Shown here: one piece after another, positions 1 through 9,986 of the stretch
Position numbering within the stretch: the stretch's first letter is position 1
Layout: each line of letters opens with the position of its first letter
Assembly: GCA_034190875.2 (NCBI GenBank)
Contig: CM067349.1
Coordinates: 349,504 to 413,503, forward strand
Direction: 5' to 3'
From: Urechis unicinctus
Lineage: Eukaryota; Annelida; Polychaeta; Xenopneusta; Urechidae
Length of the DNA stretch: 64,000 bases
Made by a program: the position numbers and the translations under genes
The notes under the pieces: model-generated
Seen by the model: only the letters and a program-made list of their open reading frames with translations
Told to the model about the DNA's origin: nothing
The model's database searches: none

Positions 1-213
1 CGATGTCAGCGTGATTGTAAAGGCCAGCTGTGCTGTCCCTGGGACAACGACGTCTTCTGCGTCTAGATTAGGGAAGCGAACCTGCAGTTGCTGGTTCTGG
101 TCAATAGTGCTTAGATTGTTTGTAACGACTACAGACTGTCTCACACCTTTTACCCCGAGGGGCTCGCGTATCCGGCGGTGTGGGTTTAGTTTGCGTCCGA
201 AAGCACTCGACAT
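1..213 (-). pseudogene. 5' end of a second Polinton major capsid gene (partial)
   Basis: This is the start of a major capsid protein gene whose remainder lies left of the window or is lost. The ATG is at 211-213 on the minus strand, and the sequence closely matches 9730-9946 of the large Polinton (same KLNPHRRIREPLGVKGVRQ stretch, same order). It belongs to a separate, related copy, because it differs at scattered bases and lies outside the terminal repeat at 904. The 40-bp gap to the divergent gene at 254 is also conserved with the big copy. Confidence 0.8.
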
Positions 214-253
214 GTTGAAATCTTAATTACACTTATATCTTTAACACACAAAC

Positions 254-601
254 ATGTACTTTGATAACCCAGCATTTGACGACCTAGAGGAGGAGGATTA
301 CGACCCTGGAAGATAGGATGAGGATTGGCCAGTAGCTGAGACACTCTCGGCGGCCCCCTCTCTCCCAACTCAGGGTGATATAGGAGGGGACCTTGAGATG
401 GATACGTCTGTACCAAAGGGAGGGCGATTACTTATAGGGGCTGTCAATGATTACTACGATGCATTGGCTAAAAAAGGTTACACACCGTCTCTCGGTCGCT
501 ATTATAAAAAGTTTGAACTTGTTAGAGGAGAGTTACCTTTGAAGGACTATCCTAACTTAAGCATTACACATTCTCGTACTAAGGCCTCGCTTTCACTTTA
601 A
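254..601 (+). pseudogene. Polinton divergent ORF (counterpart of the gene at 9987), internally deleted copy
   Basis: It starts MYFDNPAFDD, matching MEFDNPGFDD of the gene at 9987, and sits the same distance from the divergent capsid start. A TAG at 314-316 interrupts it; the same frame then stays open to the TAA at 599-601. The middle part contains GYTPSLGRYYKKFELVRGE, which I do not recognise. Immediately downstream the sequence jumps to fibre-gene homology, so several kilobases of the element were deleted in this copy. Confidence 0.6.
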
Positions 602-619
602 ACAATAGCTAGCAAACGA

Positions 620-790
620 ACGAACCAAGTGGTAGGAATAAGTAAGCCTGCTGACCAACGGGCGGTTGTAATTTCTTTAGACCGGCCTTTACAGCTAGAA
701 CAGGGCAACTTTATTAACTTTTATACAACAACTCGAAACCGAGAGGCGACTTGGTCTGTAGCATCACCCCTTATTGAGCTTGACTTATAG
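620..790 (+). pseudogene. 3' end of a Polinton fibre-like gene (remnant)
   Basis: These 57 codons match the C-terminus of the fibre-like gene at 13238-13903 (shared TNQVVGISKPA.QRAVVI), ending in TAG at 788-790. The upstream part is missing; the junction with the preceding ORF lies near 602-620. Confidence 0.75.
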
Positions 791-813
791 ACCTATGTGC
801 CTGTAACGGTAGT

Positions 814-903
814 ATGAAACAACACCCACCCATTACCCCAGAGCCGCCTGATGAGAATCCAGGGCACTCCTATCGGTTGAATGAGATCACCCTCAAGAGG
901 CAT
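814..903 (+). pseudogene. 5' end of Polinton membrane-protein gene, cut by the next element
   Basis: The ATG at 814 opens a reading frame matching the start of the gene at 13925 (GHSYRLNEI.LK shared). It is cut at 903/904, where the terminal inverted repeat of the large Polinton begins. Nothing resembling the missing remainder is seen next to the right terminal repeat. Confidence 0.7.
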
Positions 904-1069
904 AGTAGTATAGAGACTGGGGGTACGAGCACAGCAATCTAATACAGCAACCCAGAAAACACACATATACAGGGTGACTCACATGAGCCAGCGAACCGCT
1001 CGCACCTCCCAACCCCCTATACTATACCATATGAGCCCAGCCCTTCCAGCCCCTATGGTATAGGCCCAC
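904..1069 (+). repeat. Polinton left terminal inverted repeat
   Basis: The reverse complement of 15461-15622. The two copies differ by about a 4-bp indel near 1012 and a few substitutions. The AG start and CT end are usual for Polintons. Confidence 0.92.
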
Positions 1070-1089
1070 TAAAGAGGGCGACAGCAATG

Positions 1090-1362
1090 TCAACCATCAA
1101 CAACAGGACCCTGAGGAATAAGCTCATCTAAACGACTCACGCGCTTTAAAAGGTCCTCATACTTCGATTCCAATTCCCTCACCTTCTCCTCTACACCAGG
1201 ACCTTGAGGAATAAGCTATTCTAAACAACTCACGTGCTCCAAAAGGTCCTCATACTTTGATTCCAAATCCCTCACCTCAATCTCGAGGTCTACCTTCTCC
1301 TCCCATATATGTTCCACGTCTGTCTGCAGCTTGGCCACCCCCATATGTTCATCGGTGCTCAT
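1090..1362 (-). pseudogene. Small coiled-coil protein with internal duplication, one in-frame stop
   Basis: An ATG at 1360-1362 opens 91 codons ending in TGA at 1090-1092, with a single TAG at 1216-1218 about half way. The product is a charged, heptad-rich coiled coil built of two near-identical 30-residue halves, each carrying ESKYEDLL and LIPQGP. At DNA level this is an 88-bp direct duplication (about 1110-1197 and 1198-1285). It lies between the left terminal repeat and the 3' end of the polymerase gene, in the same direction. No known family was recognised; a structural or regulatory role is possible but unsupported. Confidence 0.5.
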
Positions 1363-1385
1363 TCTATACCTCAGCCCTCATATGT

Positions 1386-4300
1386 TCAACATATCGACGC
1401 GTGCCCATAGGCCAGAGTGTCTACACCACCTGGAGCTATCCACCGCTTTGAGTCAAATGGGGAGAGAGACACCTTGTTAACGTGGAGCCCATATATTTTA
1501 TGGCAGTCACTCCTTAGCATGTTAATTCCGTGGCGAAACTGTTTTTAGGCGAACAGTGACTCCATGTACTGAGCGTGTCGTAGATGCTTCTTCACCACCA
1601 CCTTCTTCACACCTTTTGCTTTTTTGATCTCATCCCGGCTCGACATCAAGATCGAGTACATCTTAGGGCGCAGACCAACATACTCCTCGATGGGCACGCC
1701 GGCACACTCATCCTTCATCTTCCCCAGAACCTTCTTGTTCACCCTGCTGTAGAGACTATGGGAGGGATGAAAGTTGCTGGTGTCAAAGAGATGGGCATCT
1801 TCCTTCATGTCAGCATACACGTCAGGCGTGCGTATCTCCATTAGCAGCGAATCCGTATCTGTGTACAACAAGCCAAGGTTCTTGCCGTATCTGGGCTTCA
1901 TGGTATTATAATAGAAGTCGTACATCAGGTGTTTGGAGAGGTCGAGTATACACATGCCCATATACACCGGGCGGTTCAGTACCAGGTGAGTCTTGTGCAT
2001 GTGCAGAGCGGCCAGGTCATTATCAAACACCTGATGACGCGCGTAGGCGGGACTTGCAATAAGCCTACGCATTCTTTCTTCTTCCGTAGATCGCACAATC
2101 TTGACATTGACCCGCCTGCGAAGGTTCTCCATAGTCTTGCCGAAGACGGAATTGTTCATTAGTTTGTAGACGTCCTTCTCAAAGTCGCTGGTGGCCACCT
2201 TACGCAGATCCGTATTCATCCGAATGTAAGGCTCCATCCAGGGGCTCTGGTTAAAGACCAATGCTCGATGGATCTTGGTCAGCCTCATCCCCAAAGACAG
2301 ATACAGCTTGAGGTTCCTGTAGTGCACCACATACTTCTCCTTATTCCGCAGGTTTGGCACCAGCTTTTCAACCTCGACTAAGGTGCCACCCAACTCGACC
2401 AGGAGGTTCTTCTGATAGATAGACAACCAGTCGTTCTCTACAAGAAGCCGCTCCGGAGCCAGCGGGTAGTCGTTGTGCTCGTCATGAAGTGCAGTAGGAT
2501 ACTCCAAGTCAACCTCAAGTATGTATCCAGTCTTGGCATCATCTGGGTGGTCCTGTATCTGTAGATCCTCTGGCCGAGCCACCCACTCAATACCCGCAGT
2601 TTGCAAAGGCTGACTCATAGCCCACCCATACAAATTGTTAGCATCAAGGTACTGGATGTAGCTCGTTTGTTTATCCTGGTCAAAGTCATCCACGAGCGGG
2701 TTATTGGACATGCTTATACTGCCGCGTGTACCTTTCTCAATGAACAGGTGCTTGTCATAGTCGGTGAGTAGCTCGAGTTCCACGCCTGTGCTCTTAAGCA
2801 AAGCATCCCATGACAAACTGGGGCTGGTATAGTAGTGGGCCGGATCCAACCCGTACTGCTTAAGACAGGTCTTGCGGAACACCTCAAACACATCTGCCAG
2901 GAGCAGTACATCTGTCCGCAGGTACAGGTCATGGTAGTCACCCATGTTCTTACACCCGAACACGCTCCAGACCTTTTGTGCATGGGCATAGTCTACAGTA
3001 GATATACCCTACTCAGAGAGCTTGCTGTAGAACTCCTGGATTGGCGGCAGAGGGGAAGACTCCCTTACATAACAGCAACCGCCGCTTCATCTGGTCTGGC
3101 TCATATTCCGTGGTCACAGCAAAGGCATTTGGGTTGTTAGCAGACACCAGCTTATCAAGCGAGGCCAGGAGAAACTGTGCACTGTCAATGAAGCGCAACT
3201 GTCCAAGCGACAGGGAGATATATTTCTCCATGTTGTTGGGGATACAGTTGATGTTCCCCTCCACTTTGCTTATACCCTGCATCAAGAGATGGGAGTCGTA
3301 GCCCCGCAGGTTATGGAACACCACAGGGATGGGTGTTGTCTGAAGTTTCAGGTTACACACGTTATGGGCTGGCCCTCTGTACAAGCCTGTTATATGGCAG
3401 TGATCGCGAACAGAGTCACAGCCCAGTTTTTTCTTGCACACATGACAGTGAGTTGCAGCCTTATGTGCCCTTCTATCCTCCCGAGTCATCCGCATAGGGA
3501 CAGGCTTGGACAGAATTGGTTTGCTCTTTTGCTCCTCCTGCTGCAGAGCCTGTAAGAACTTCTCCACAGTATCGCTTCCTCTGTAAACCACAGGGGGTTC
3601 GGTCTTACCATCACAACGAACAACCACATAGCCGTAGCCGCATCCTTGGTGTTCCTGCGTTCTCTGCGTGTTGCTCTTACCAGGATTAAGCGCAGGACCC
3701 AGAAGCTTCACTGTGAGCGCTTCAAAGTCAGCATAGATGACGTAGGGTGCAGCAAGCTGTTTCTGCCAGTTCTGGAAGGATAATATGTTCTTCCCTTCCT
3801 CAGGCATATCCACTCGCACAGCAGTCCCCATACACTCAGGCTTATGCACCAGGAGCAGACCCTCTGAGGTATATCCATGCAGACATAGCTCACAGAAGAA
3901 CTTGCGCTCTTTATGTTTCGTCTGGTCATACAGCAAGCGGTTCAGGTCTTTGATTTGCGTGTAATGAAACTTGCCGTCCTTCTCAATCAGCATGAGGTTT
4001 ATACGGGTACCAGAGTGCTTACTGATGCGGTGTACGATATTGGTCTTCCCATCCCAGCCAAAAACGTTCAAGGCTAGGTTAGCATGCTTTTCTATCTTCT
4101 CAACATGCGACACCGGTGTAGGATATTCTACACCTTCACCCTCCAGCAGATCTTAGAGCCACTGAATGTTATATTTTGATGGTCGCTGTGGGTTCTTGGC
4201 TACCGGGTGCAGAGCGGCTACAACAGCCCATAGAATGCAGAAGTCGTCCCAGTTCTTTACATTTATGATGGCCAGCTTAGCCGCCAGCGCAGCCGGAAGT

Positions 4301-4982
4301 CGCAGGTAGGAGCCACCCTTCAACGGTTGGTAGTTGGCAATATCGATCAACAGAGTTGTGACCGCCTCAAACTCCCAGCCAGAACCTTGGTTGGTCCACT
4401 TCTCCAACCGCTCTTGGATATTAACAACACTCTGGTCCAACGCAACATCCTTCATGTCTTCTGAGGAGAGAACCACCTGCTGCTTATTACGCAACACAGG
4501 CTCAAAATACTCAGTGCTGTCATCATCGGCGTGCTTGGAGTCTTATCTTAAGGGCAAACTGACACTTGATTTCACCTAGCTCTTCTAGCTCACCAGTCAA
4601 AACTTTATGCATCTTCCGACGCATGCCCTTAAAGAACATCATAAGGTCCGAGCTAAGGGGGTGAGACTCAGGAACGTTCATCACCCATCCACGCAAATAG
4701 TTTTTAACAGCCCACTTAGTCTTCTTGAAGTCAAGACGCGCTGTGGGGACTGGGGACTGGGTTGCGTGGGGCAGGGACTGGTCTGCATGGGGCAGCAGTG
4801 AGGACAGGGGTGCGTGCCACCCCAGCCTTTAATCTAGCCAACATCTCCTTATATGTACGGTCATATTCATTACGCACTTGGAGTGCTTTGAGTGCAACCT
4901 TAGAGAGTGGATAAGGAGGCTTAAAACCGTGAATTGAAACATAATCGTTTTGGGCTTCACGTGCCCGCTGATTATGAGTCAT
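1386..4982 (-). pseudogene. Protein-primed family B DNA polymerase of the Polinton (broken)
   Basis: This replicative polymerase would copy the element from its protein-primed ends. From N to C terminus the sequence shows a long N-terminal region (4982 to about 4113), exonuclease motif I YADFEA (near 3740), a Cys/His zinc site of the endonuclease VII type (HCHVC near 3440 and DHCH near 3395), exonuclease motif II (FHNLRGYDSH, near 3300), polymerase motif A with LDANNLYG (near 2640), motif B with NNSVFG (near 2150) and motif C YTDTDS (1846-1869). Breaks: frame changes near 4740 and 4530, TAA at 4153-4155, frameshift with a small deletion near 3055, TAG near 3010 and TAA at 1545-1547, after which the homologous frame runs to TGA at 1386-1388. 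The ORF at 4731-4982 may be the true N-terminus or a separate small gene. Confidence 0.92.
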
Positions 4983-5152
4983 GTTTACTATACAGTTCCA
5001 TTAGTCTAAAAGGGAATTCGGTGATACACAAAAGGCAATGATAATACAGCGAGCGGACTTTGACCTACGCAGTAAACACCCGTCTCTGACAAGGTGCCAC
5101 ACTTCGCTGACCGCCAAACCATGTTGTTGACAGCACCACAAGATTTCTATTT

Positions 5153-5449
5153 TTATACAGTGGCGCCGACTGGCGAGTCAGTGTCCCCAGCTATAGGCCG
5201 TTGTGAAGCTATTTTTTTCTTTTGACAAAGACGACTGTGGTTGACTTTATCGAACCCACAATCCATACACAATCCTACCTTATTATTTGTTATAGCCTTC
5301 TGACAACCCGTACAAAGACGATTAATGACACCATGTTTTATCTTATATCTGTGTAAATTACAAAACTCTTGCTCTTGCGTACAGGGCCTGATACGGGGGT
5401 CTTTCTTCCCGAGTAATATCCATGGGCACTTATTGTCAAATCCTACCAT
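5153..5449 (-). CDS. Small Cys-rich, probably zinc-binding Polinton protein
   Basis: An intact 98-residue ORF with ATG at 5447-5449. It has eight cysteines, including the pairs CTGC and CMDC plus flanking Cys/His, which suggests one or two zinc ribbons or knuckles. It lies between integrase and polymerase and reads in the same direction. I do not recognise a family. A DNA- or RNA-binding accessory role is a guess from the metal-binding pattern only. Confidence 0.55.
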   Translation of the reverse strand: MVGFDNKCPWILLGKKDPRIRPCTQEQEFCNLHRYKIKHGVINRLCTGCQKAITNNKVGLCMDCGFDKVNHSRLCQKKKIASQRPIAGDTDSPVGATV

Positions 5450-5475
5450 TGTAATACATATAGATATCTATTAGT

Positions 5476-6434
5476 CTAATTGGTAATACCGTCTGGCGGC
5501 AACTGGGTATCGGAGGGCACCACAAGCAGCTCCTCCTTTACAAAGCTACAGAGAGGTCCATCCAACAAATAGTATAGTACAGGTTCACCAGATTTAGTGA
5601 CAGAGCTTCCAATCCGGTAAACATTGAGTGACCACACAGGGTCAGTGGCCCGCCGACGCTGGTCTTGCTCTTCCACACCAGGCTGGTAGAGGTAGTAAAC
5701 GCCATCATCAGAGGAAAGTTTTTGCTCTTTGACCCCCAGAGGGCGCCCTGGTACGACTGCAGAGGGCTTTTGTGCAACTCGTTTTGCCTTTATAGCATCT
5801 TTAGGCTTTTTTCCAGTCAAGCGGGTCACCTCATTATTTATCGCAGAGACTACAGCCTGCAGTCGAGAAACCCACTCAGTCGATCGTTTTCCAGTATCCC
5901 TTAACTCTACAGCATACTGGTGACCAAAGAGTCGCTCAGCCAGGGTTCGGTTAAAGCGTTCCACTATACTCTGGTCTTGATGGATATTCACACGGCCACG
6001 TCTGACTGATACTCCATGTTTTACTAACAGCTGATTCGCTGCACCCATAAACTCACGTCCGGGGTCCACCTGAAGTAGTTTAGGCCACCTGCGACCTCCT
6101 TAGCCTCTTTTGTAGTCAATGGCTCAGCCGCTTTGTAGCGCGAGGCCCCATCAACCAATGTTAGGGCATTCTTGTATGTGCGGCGCTTCACAACATCATG
6201 AGGAAGAAATAAGAGATCGGCTTGGTGAACCTCATTAGGGACAGGGACATCAAACTTTGGCCTGGGAATGTGTTTTGGCACTGGCAGGAAGATTTGCCAT
6301 ATAGCTTGCTTTGTTAGCCACCCCCTGGCAACTTCCTCAGAAACCCTCGCTTCTGTTGCAAGCTTCTTGATAGCTGTTATGCCTTTCCAGTAGCCCTTAG
6401 GACTATAGTATATCTTCTGCATGCGACGATCCAT
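5476..6434 (-). pseudogene. Polinton retroviral-type (DDE) integrase, frameshifted
   Basis: The integrase would insert the element into host DNA. The N-terminal ORF (6434-6024) holds the first catalytic Asp in HQADLLF (near 6220). The second ORF (from 6069) holds the second Asp in DPGREF (near 6060) and the Glu in VERFNR (near 5960), about 35 residues apart as in the D,D-35-E fold. The C-terminal region ends with a LYYL...FVKEELLVV pattern like the DNA-binding tail of Polinton integrases. A frameshift near 6050-6070 separates the two halves; the upstream frame runs off into WVQRISC. The annotated second ATG is only a Met within the domain. The 3' end lies 26 bp from the Cys-rich gene. Confidence 0.9.
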
Positions 6435-6464
6435 ACAAAGTAAACGCTCGAGTCTCCAAATGAC

Positions 6465-6884
6465 CTACTTAGCAAGCCTGTATGCAACCAGCCCAGTCAC
6501 AGCCATACCCAGTATAATGAACGCTACCTCACGCCCCCTCTGACCATCTGAGGGCTCGTAGAAGTCTGAAAGTTGCGGCTCAGAGCCCAATGGGTCGACG
6601 GTTTTATTCGTAATCAGGGAGTACTCACGCATAGCCTCGTCCGCATCCCTAAAAGTATGCTCGGCATGTCCCTGGCGGCGCAGTTGCTCATTGATGAAGT
6701 CTAAACGCTCAGTTCTCTTCTTGGCCCATGCCTGAGCAGATTGAAGCTGCTCGATTGCCATATCATGACGTTTACGTTCCGCGTTCACTTGGCTGCTTCG
6801 TAATTTAGAGAATAAAAAGTTGCTCCCAGAGAATGCAAGGGCGTTAACAAGAGCACCCCCAACAAGTAGCGCGATGGTGGCCAT
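6465..6884 (-). CDS. Polinton membrane protein with central coiled coil
   Basis: An intact 139-residue ORF. It has a hydrophobic segment at residues about 2-20, a charged helical centre (about 30-75, rich in R/K/E/Q) and a second hydrophobic segment at about 118-136. The arrangement suggests a small two-span membrane protein. Its stop and the start of the upstream gene overlap as TAATG at 6882-6886, which implies a tightly packed transcription unit. Function unknown. Confidence 0.6.
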   Translation of the reverse strand: MATIALLVGGALVNALAFSGSNFLFSKLRSSQVNAERKRHDMAIEQLQSAQAWAKKRTERLDFINEQLRRQGHAEHTFRDADEAMREYSLITNKTVDPLGSEPQLSDFYEPSDGQRGREVAFIILGMAVTGLVAYRLAK

Positions 6885-7123
6885 TACTTCAGTATATCAA
6901 CTGGTAAGATTCCTTGTTTAATTAGCATATCCTTTGTGGCCATAGCTAGTGATACATCGGCAACAGCCATAGCCAGGTCGCGTGGGGTGAAATCAAGACG
7001 TGGCACCCCACCACCCAGAGCCATCTTAGCAAGCTTGGCATAACCTATTGAAATACCGGAAACAACTACACCGTGGTACAGAGCGTTGATGAGCATTTTT
7101 CCATCAGTAATTGGTGTTGTCAT
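6884..7123 (-). CDS. Small hydrophobic Polinton protein
   Basis: A 79-residue intact ORF with moderately hydrophobic helices (GVVVSGISIGYAKLAKMAL and a second Ala-rich stretch). It is arranged head to tail with its neighbours: 1 bp lies between its ATG and the end of the gene at 7125, and its own end overlaps the next ATG. Not recognised; the clustering with two other membrane-type ORFs suggests virion or membrane-related functions. Confidence 0.5.
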   Translation of the reverse strand: MTTPITDGKMLINALYHGVVVSGISIGYAKLAKMALGGGVPRLDFTPRDLAMAVADVSLAMATKDMLIKQGILPVDILK

Positions 7124-7124
7124 C

Positions 7125-7508
7125 TTATTCCATATAAAACGGATCCTTTAAATGAGCGTCCGGAGGCTTATTTACTACAACCTGTTTAGGGTGTGAGGCT
7201 ACCATCTGGTGCCGGTAGCAATACAATGCTAGTTCAAACACGCCAACACCGCCGACAACCAAAGGTGCAGCCCATGTTGGCCATGCCCACCTTTCCGGAG
7301 GTTTGTTCGTTGATATTGGCTCGACAGCTTCGTCTCTACCATCTGTAAGCGCTGCCTTAGCCTCTCAGAGCTCTCTCAGAAGCTTATTTTGATTGGCTTT
7401 TCGAGCTGCAGGACCCTTTCGTCCTGCCGCAACCCTTTTAGCTTTTTTTGTCACTGACGTTATCTCCACTGGTGTTGTCTCCTCTTGATTCGTGTTTGTT
7501 TCTTCCAT
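7125..7508 (-). pseudogene. Basic, single-span membrane protein gene with one in-frame stop
   Basis: The ATG is at 7506-7508, followed by a Lys/Arg/Ala-rich segment (KKAKRVAAGRKGPAARKA). A TGA at 7365-7367 breaks it, then the same frame continues through a hydrophobic span (PLVVGGVGVFELAL) and ends in TAA at 7125-7127. Total 128 codons. Basic N-terminus plus transmembrane segment could fit a DNA-interacting virion protein, but this is inference. Confidence 0.55.
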
Positions 7509-7603
7509 GTTTACTTACTAAATTTATTTGTCCAATTGACAGCTCTTAGTAAGAACCTGTTATAGCGTAGCTAAGCAAATGCTATAGCGGAGTTCAACAA
7601 ATG

Positions 7604-8062
7604 CTATAGCAAGGAAGTTGTGTCTTCCTCTCCACCGGCCCCTGTTGTTTCGGTGCTTGTTTTTCCAAATTGACAGTGCTTAACTGTTGTTAAAGCCGCA
7701 GTTAAGGGAGCTAAAAACATACCATAGCGATGATATAGCTCACAAGCGGCAGTGCTTAGCGGGTGTCCAACAAACGGGTCCGTCTCGAGGTCTGTAATTA
7801 GCCTTGGCTGGTGTTCTGGTGGGATTGGTAGAAACATACAAGCAATACCTGAGTATAGCTGTAGCAATGATTGACCTAGAGTACGCGTCATGCTAGCGCC
7901 TAGCCGAGCCTCGTATCTCACATACAGCTTTATGATCTCTTCATCAGACATTGATTCAACCTGGTCAATTGTAATGCGCTCCAAACCAAGGTACTGACGG
8001 GCCTGACCGCCGGCTATGGCAGCGGCTGCCATCAAGGCCAATATCACTTCAATCGACGGCAT
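7604..8062 (-). CDS. Unrecognised Polinton protein, 152 aa
   Basis: An intact ORF with ATG at 8060-8062. The N-terminus is hydrophobic (VILALMAAAAIAGG) and could be a membrane anchor or signal; the rest is mixed helical with LGLERITIDQVESMSDEEI and ends with a Gly/Thr-rich tail. Its first codons overlap the 3' end of the ATPase gene by 14 bp. No family recognised. Confidence 0.55.
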   Translation of the reverse strand: MPSIEVILALMAAAAIAGGQARQYLGLERITIDQVESMSDEEIIKLYVRYEARLGASMTRTLGQSLLQLYSGIACMFLPIPPEHQPRLITDLETDPFVGHPLSTAACELYHRYGMFLAPLTAALTTVKHCQFGKTSTETTGAGGEEDTTSLL

Positions 8063-8726
8063 ATGCAGTAGGCTGATCAGTCTTCAGCAGCAGTTTTGCG
8101 TGTTTGGGCTTTGCTAGTAGTTGGCGTACTGTGACACGTTCCTCCTTTGTTGGAATTACATCATTTTCACGTAAGGCGTCTTCAAACGAGTCACGGTCCT
8201 TGGTGTGAAAGAGCACCATCCAGCGAGTCTGCTCACGTAAGTCCTTCAGCACAGAGTTGTACTTTTGGGTGAGGACCCAGACACTTTGCTGCGCATGGCG
8301 GCCCCCAAAGGCCAGTTCGGATAACATGTCTTTCTTCTTTGTTAGGGCTTTTGTTGCCAAACAGTCATCAATAATGTAGAGGCTAGGCTCGCCCTTAAAG
8401 CAGTGGTAGAAAGCCCTCAAGTGGTCATGGAGCCGCTCCCCAGGGTCAACCACGTACACCTCTGAATCATACCACACCCATTACCGCGTCTGATAGGCCT
8501 CGTTGAAACGTATGGTAGGGCAGAGGATTACAATATGCTCGATGGCGCCGAAGGAAGGCCCTTGGAGGAGGTCGAGGATGAATACGGTTTTCCCGCATCC
8601 TGTCTGCCCACAAACAATTGCCGAACAGGGACCATCTGGAAATGTAAACTCAGTTTTCGGTTTCATCAAAACCTTGTTAGAAGACTGCGCTGACGAACCT
8701 GCCATCTTTAATGTTAAGCTGTGCAT
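8049..8726 (-). pseudogene. Polinton genome-packaging ATPase (FtsK/HerA type), one nonsense codon
   Basis: This is the ATPase that would drive DNA into capsids. The Walker A motif GQTGCGKT is at about 8588-8612 and the Walker B LYIIDD at about 8362-8382, followed by a sensor-like SVWVLTQKYNS. A TAA at 8481-8483 lies in frame between the two motifs. Start candidates are the ATG at 8726 or the one at 8705; both overlap the end of the capsid gene. About 225 codons, close to the usual size of this family. Confidence 0.88.
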
Positions 8727-9946
8727 CCATTACAATATACATATAATCGTTCAATGCACCGGCCGCCTCTGCTTTTTTGGTGATCTGTATGGTGATACCC
8801 TCAGACGCATTCTCCACGGCCCTGCCACTACCATGCAGTTGGTAGTCATCACACGTCCTTAAGTCGAGCCACAGAGCATACTTACTGGTAAGGTACTCTC
8901 CTAGGGATACGTCCGACAAAGCCAAGTCTTTTGCAGCTATTGCTACACTGTGGTTTTGTTTACTCGTTGCTGCAAAGGCCTTCTTCACTTCATCCCACTG
9001 CTGGTAGCCACGCATACCCTGGGCATAGAGTTGGTTGGGGATGCCCTCAATGGTCACCTCAACTTTTGTAATCTTTGGGTTGTAGAACGACTGGATGGGT
9101 CTTCAAAGAGCAGTAGGATGCCCTTCATACTGTGAGCCGGCACGTTCAGATTGATGTTCCACAGTGTATCTCTTTTATTGTATACAAGTTTCCTGTGACG
9201 AAGAACACGGTCATACAGAATCGAGAGCCAACCTGTGTACTGGGTGCGTACATACGGGCCAACTCTGGTTGGGTAACCATGTCATACTCCAGCGAGATGC
9301 CATCAATTTTATAGCTTGCAGCGGTGTCGCCTGTTGCGTGAATCATGCGGTTGTAGTCGTTGAATGTGAGCTCGTATTCCAGTCTGTCACTAAGCGCACT
9401 CTGGTAGAATGGCATGTGGCTCTCGAGGAGTTCAAAATCAAGCGGAAGATAGAACCTGTTACTATAAACATCGGCTACCGCCTTGTCCTCTTCCTCGGTC
9501 TCAACCTTGTCTCCTGCCCCCACTCGTATCTTAGTTGCGTTTCTGTCATCTGATGTGTCAATGCCCTGATACAGGAAGCCCTGTCTCTCCTGTGCAGTCC
9601 GCCACAAGTCGTGATAACAGTGGTACACATCGCTGTCATCAATAGACATGACCTCATTGCCAGAAATCTTGATTGTCATTTTCTTAACCACGGCGTGACC
9701 CAGGTTTTGCACAACGCTGCGGTTAACATCAGTCGAGGTCAGCGTGATTGTAAAGGCCAGCCGTGCTGTCCCTGGGACAATGACGTCGTCTGCGCCTAGA
9801 TTGGGGAAGCGAACCAGCAGTTGTTGGTTCTGGTCAATAGTGCTTGGATTGTTTGTAACGACTACAGACTGTCGCACGCCCTTTACCCCGAGCGGTTCAC
9901 GTATCCGGCGGTGTGGGTTTAGTTTGCGTCCGTAAGTACTCATCAT
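8677..9946 (-). pseudogene. Polinton major capsid protein (double jelly roll), frameshifted
   Basis: The ATG pair at 9946/9943 opens a 266-codon frame with beta-rich sequence typical of Polinton/adintovirus capsids: VVKKMTIKISGNEVMSIDD, and FYLPLDFELLESHMPFYQSA followed by LEYELTFND. The frame is lost near 9165 and again near 9100; the C-terminal part resumes before 9057 and ends at 8677. The expected length (over 400 residues) fits the family. The gene diverges from the plus-strand gene at 9987. Confidence 0.85.
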
Positions 9947-9986
9947 GTTGAATGCTTAATTACACTTATATCTTTAACACACAGAC
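9947..9986. promoter_or_regulatory. Conserved divergent intergenic region of the Polinton
   Basis: Only 40 bp separate the capsid ATG (minus) from the ATG at 9987 (plus). The AT-rich stretch with TACACTTATATCTTTAACAC is almost identical between this copy and 214-253 of the other copy, while the flanking coding sequence has diverged more. It is probably the start region for both transcripts. Confidence 0.45.
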
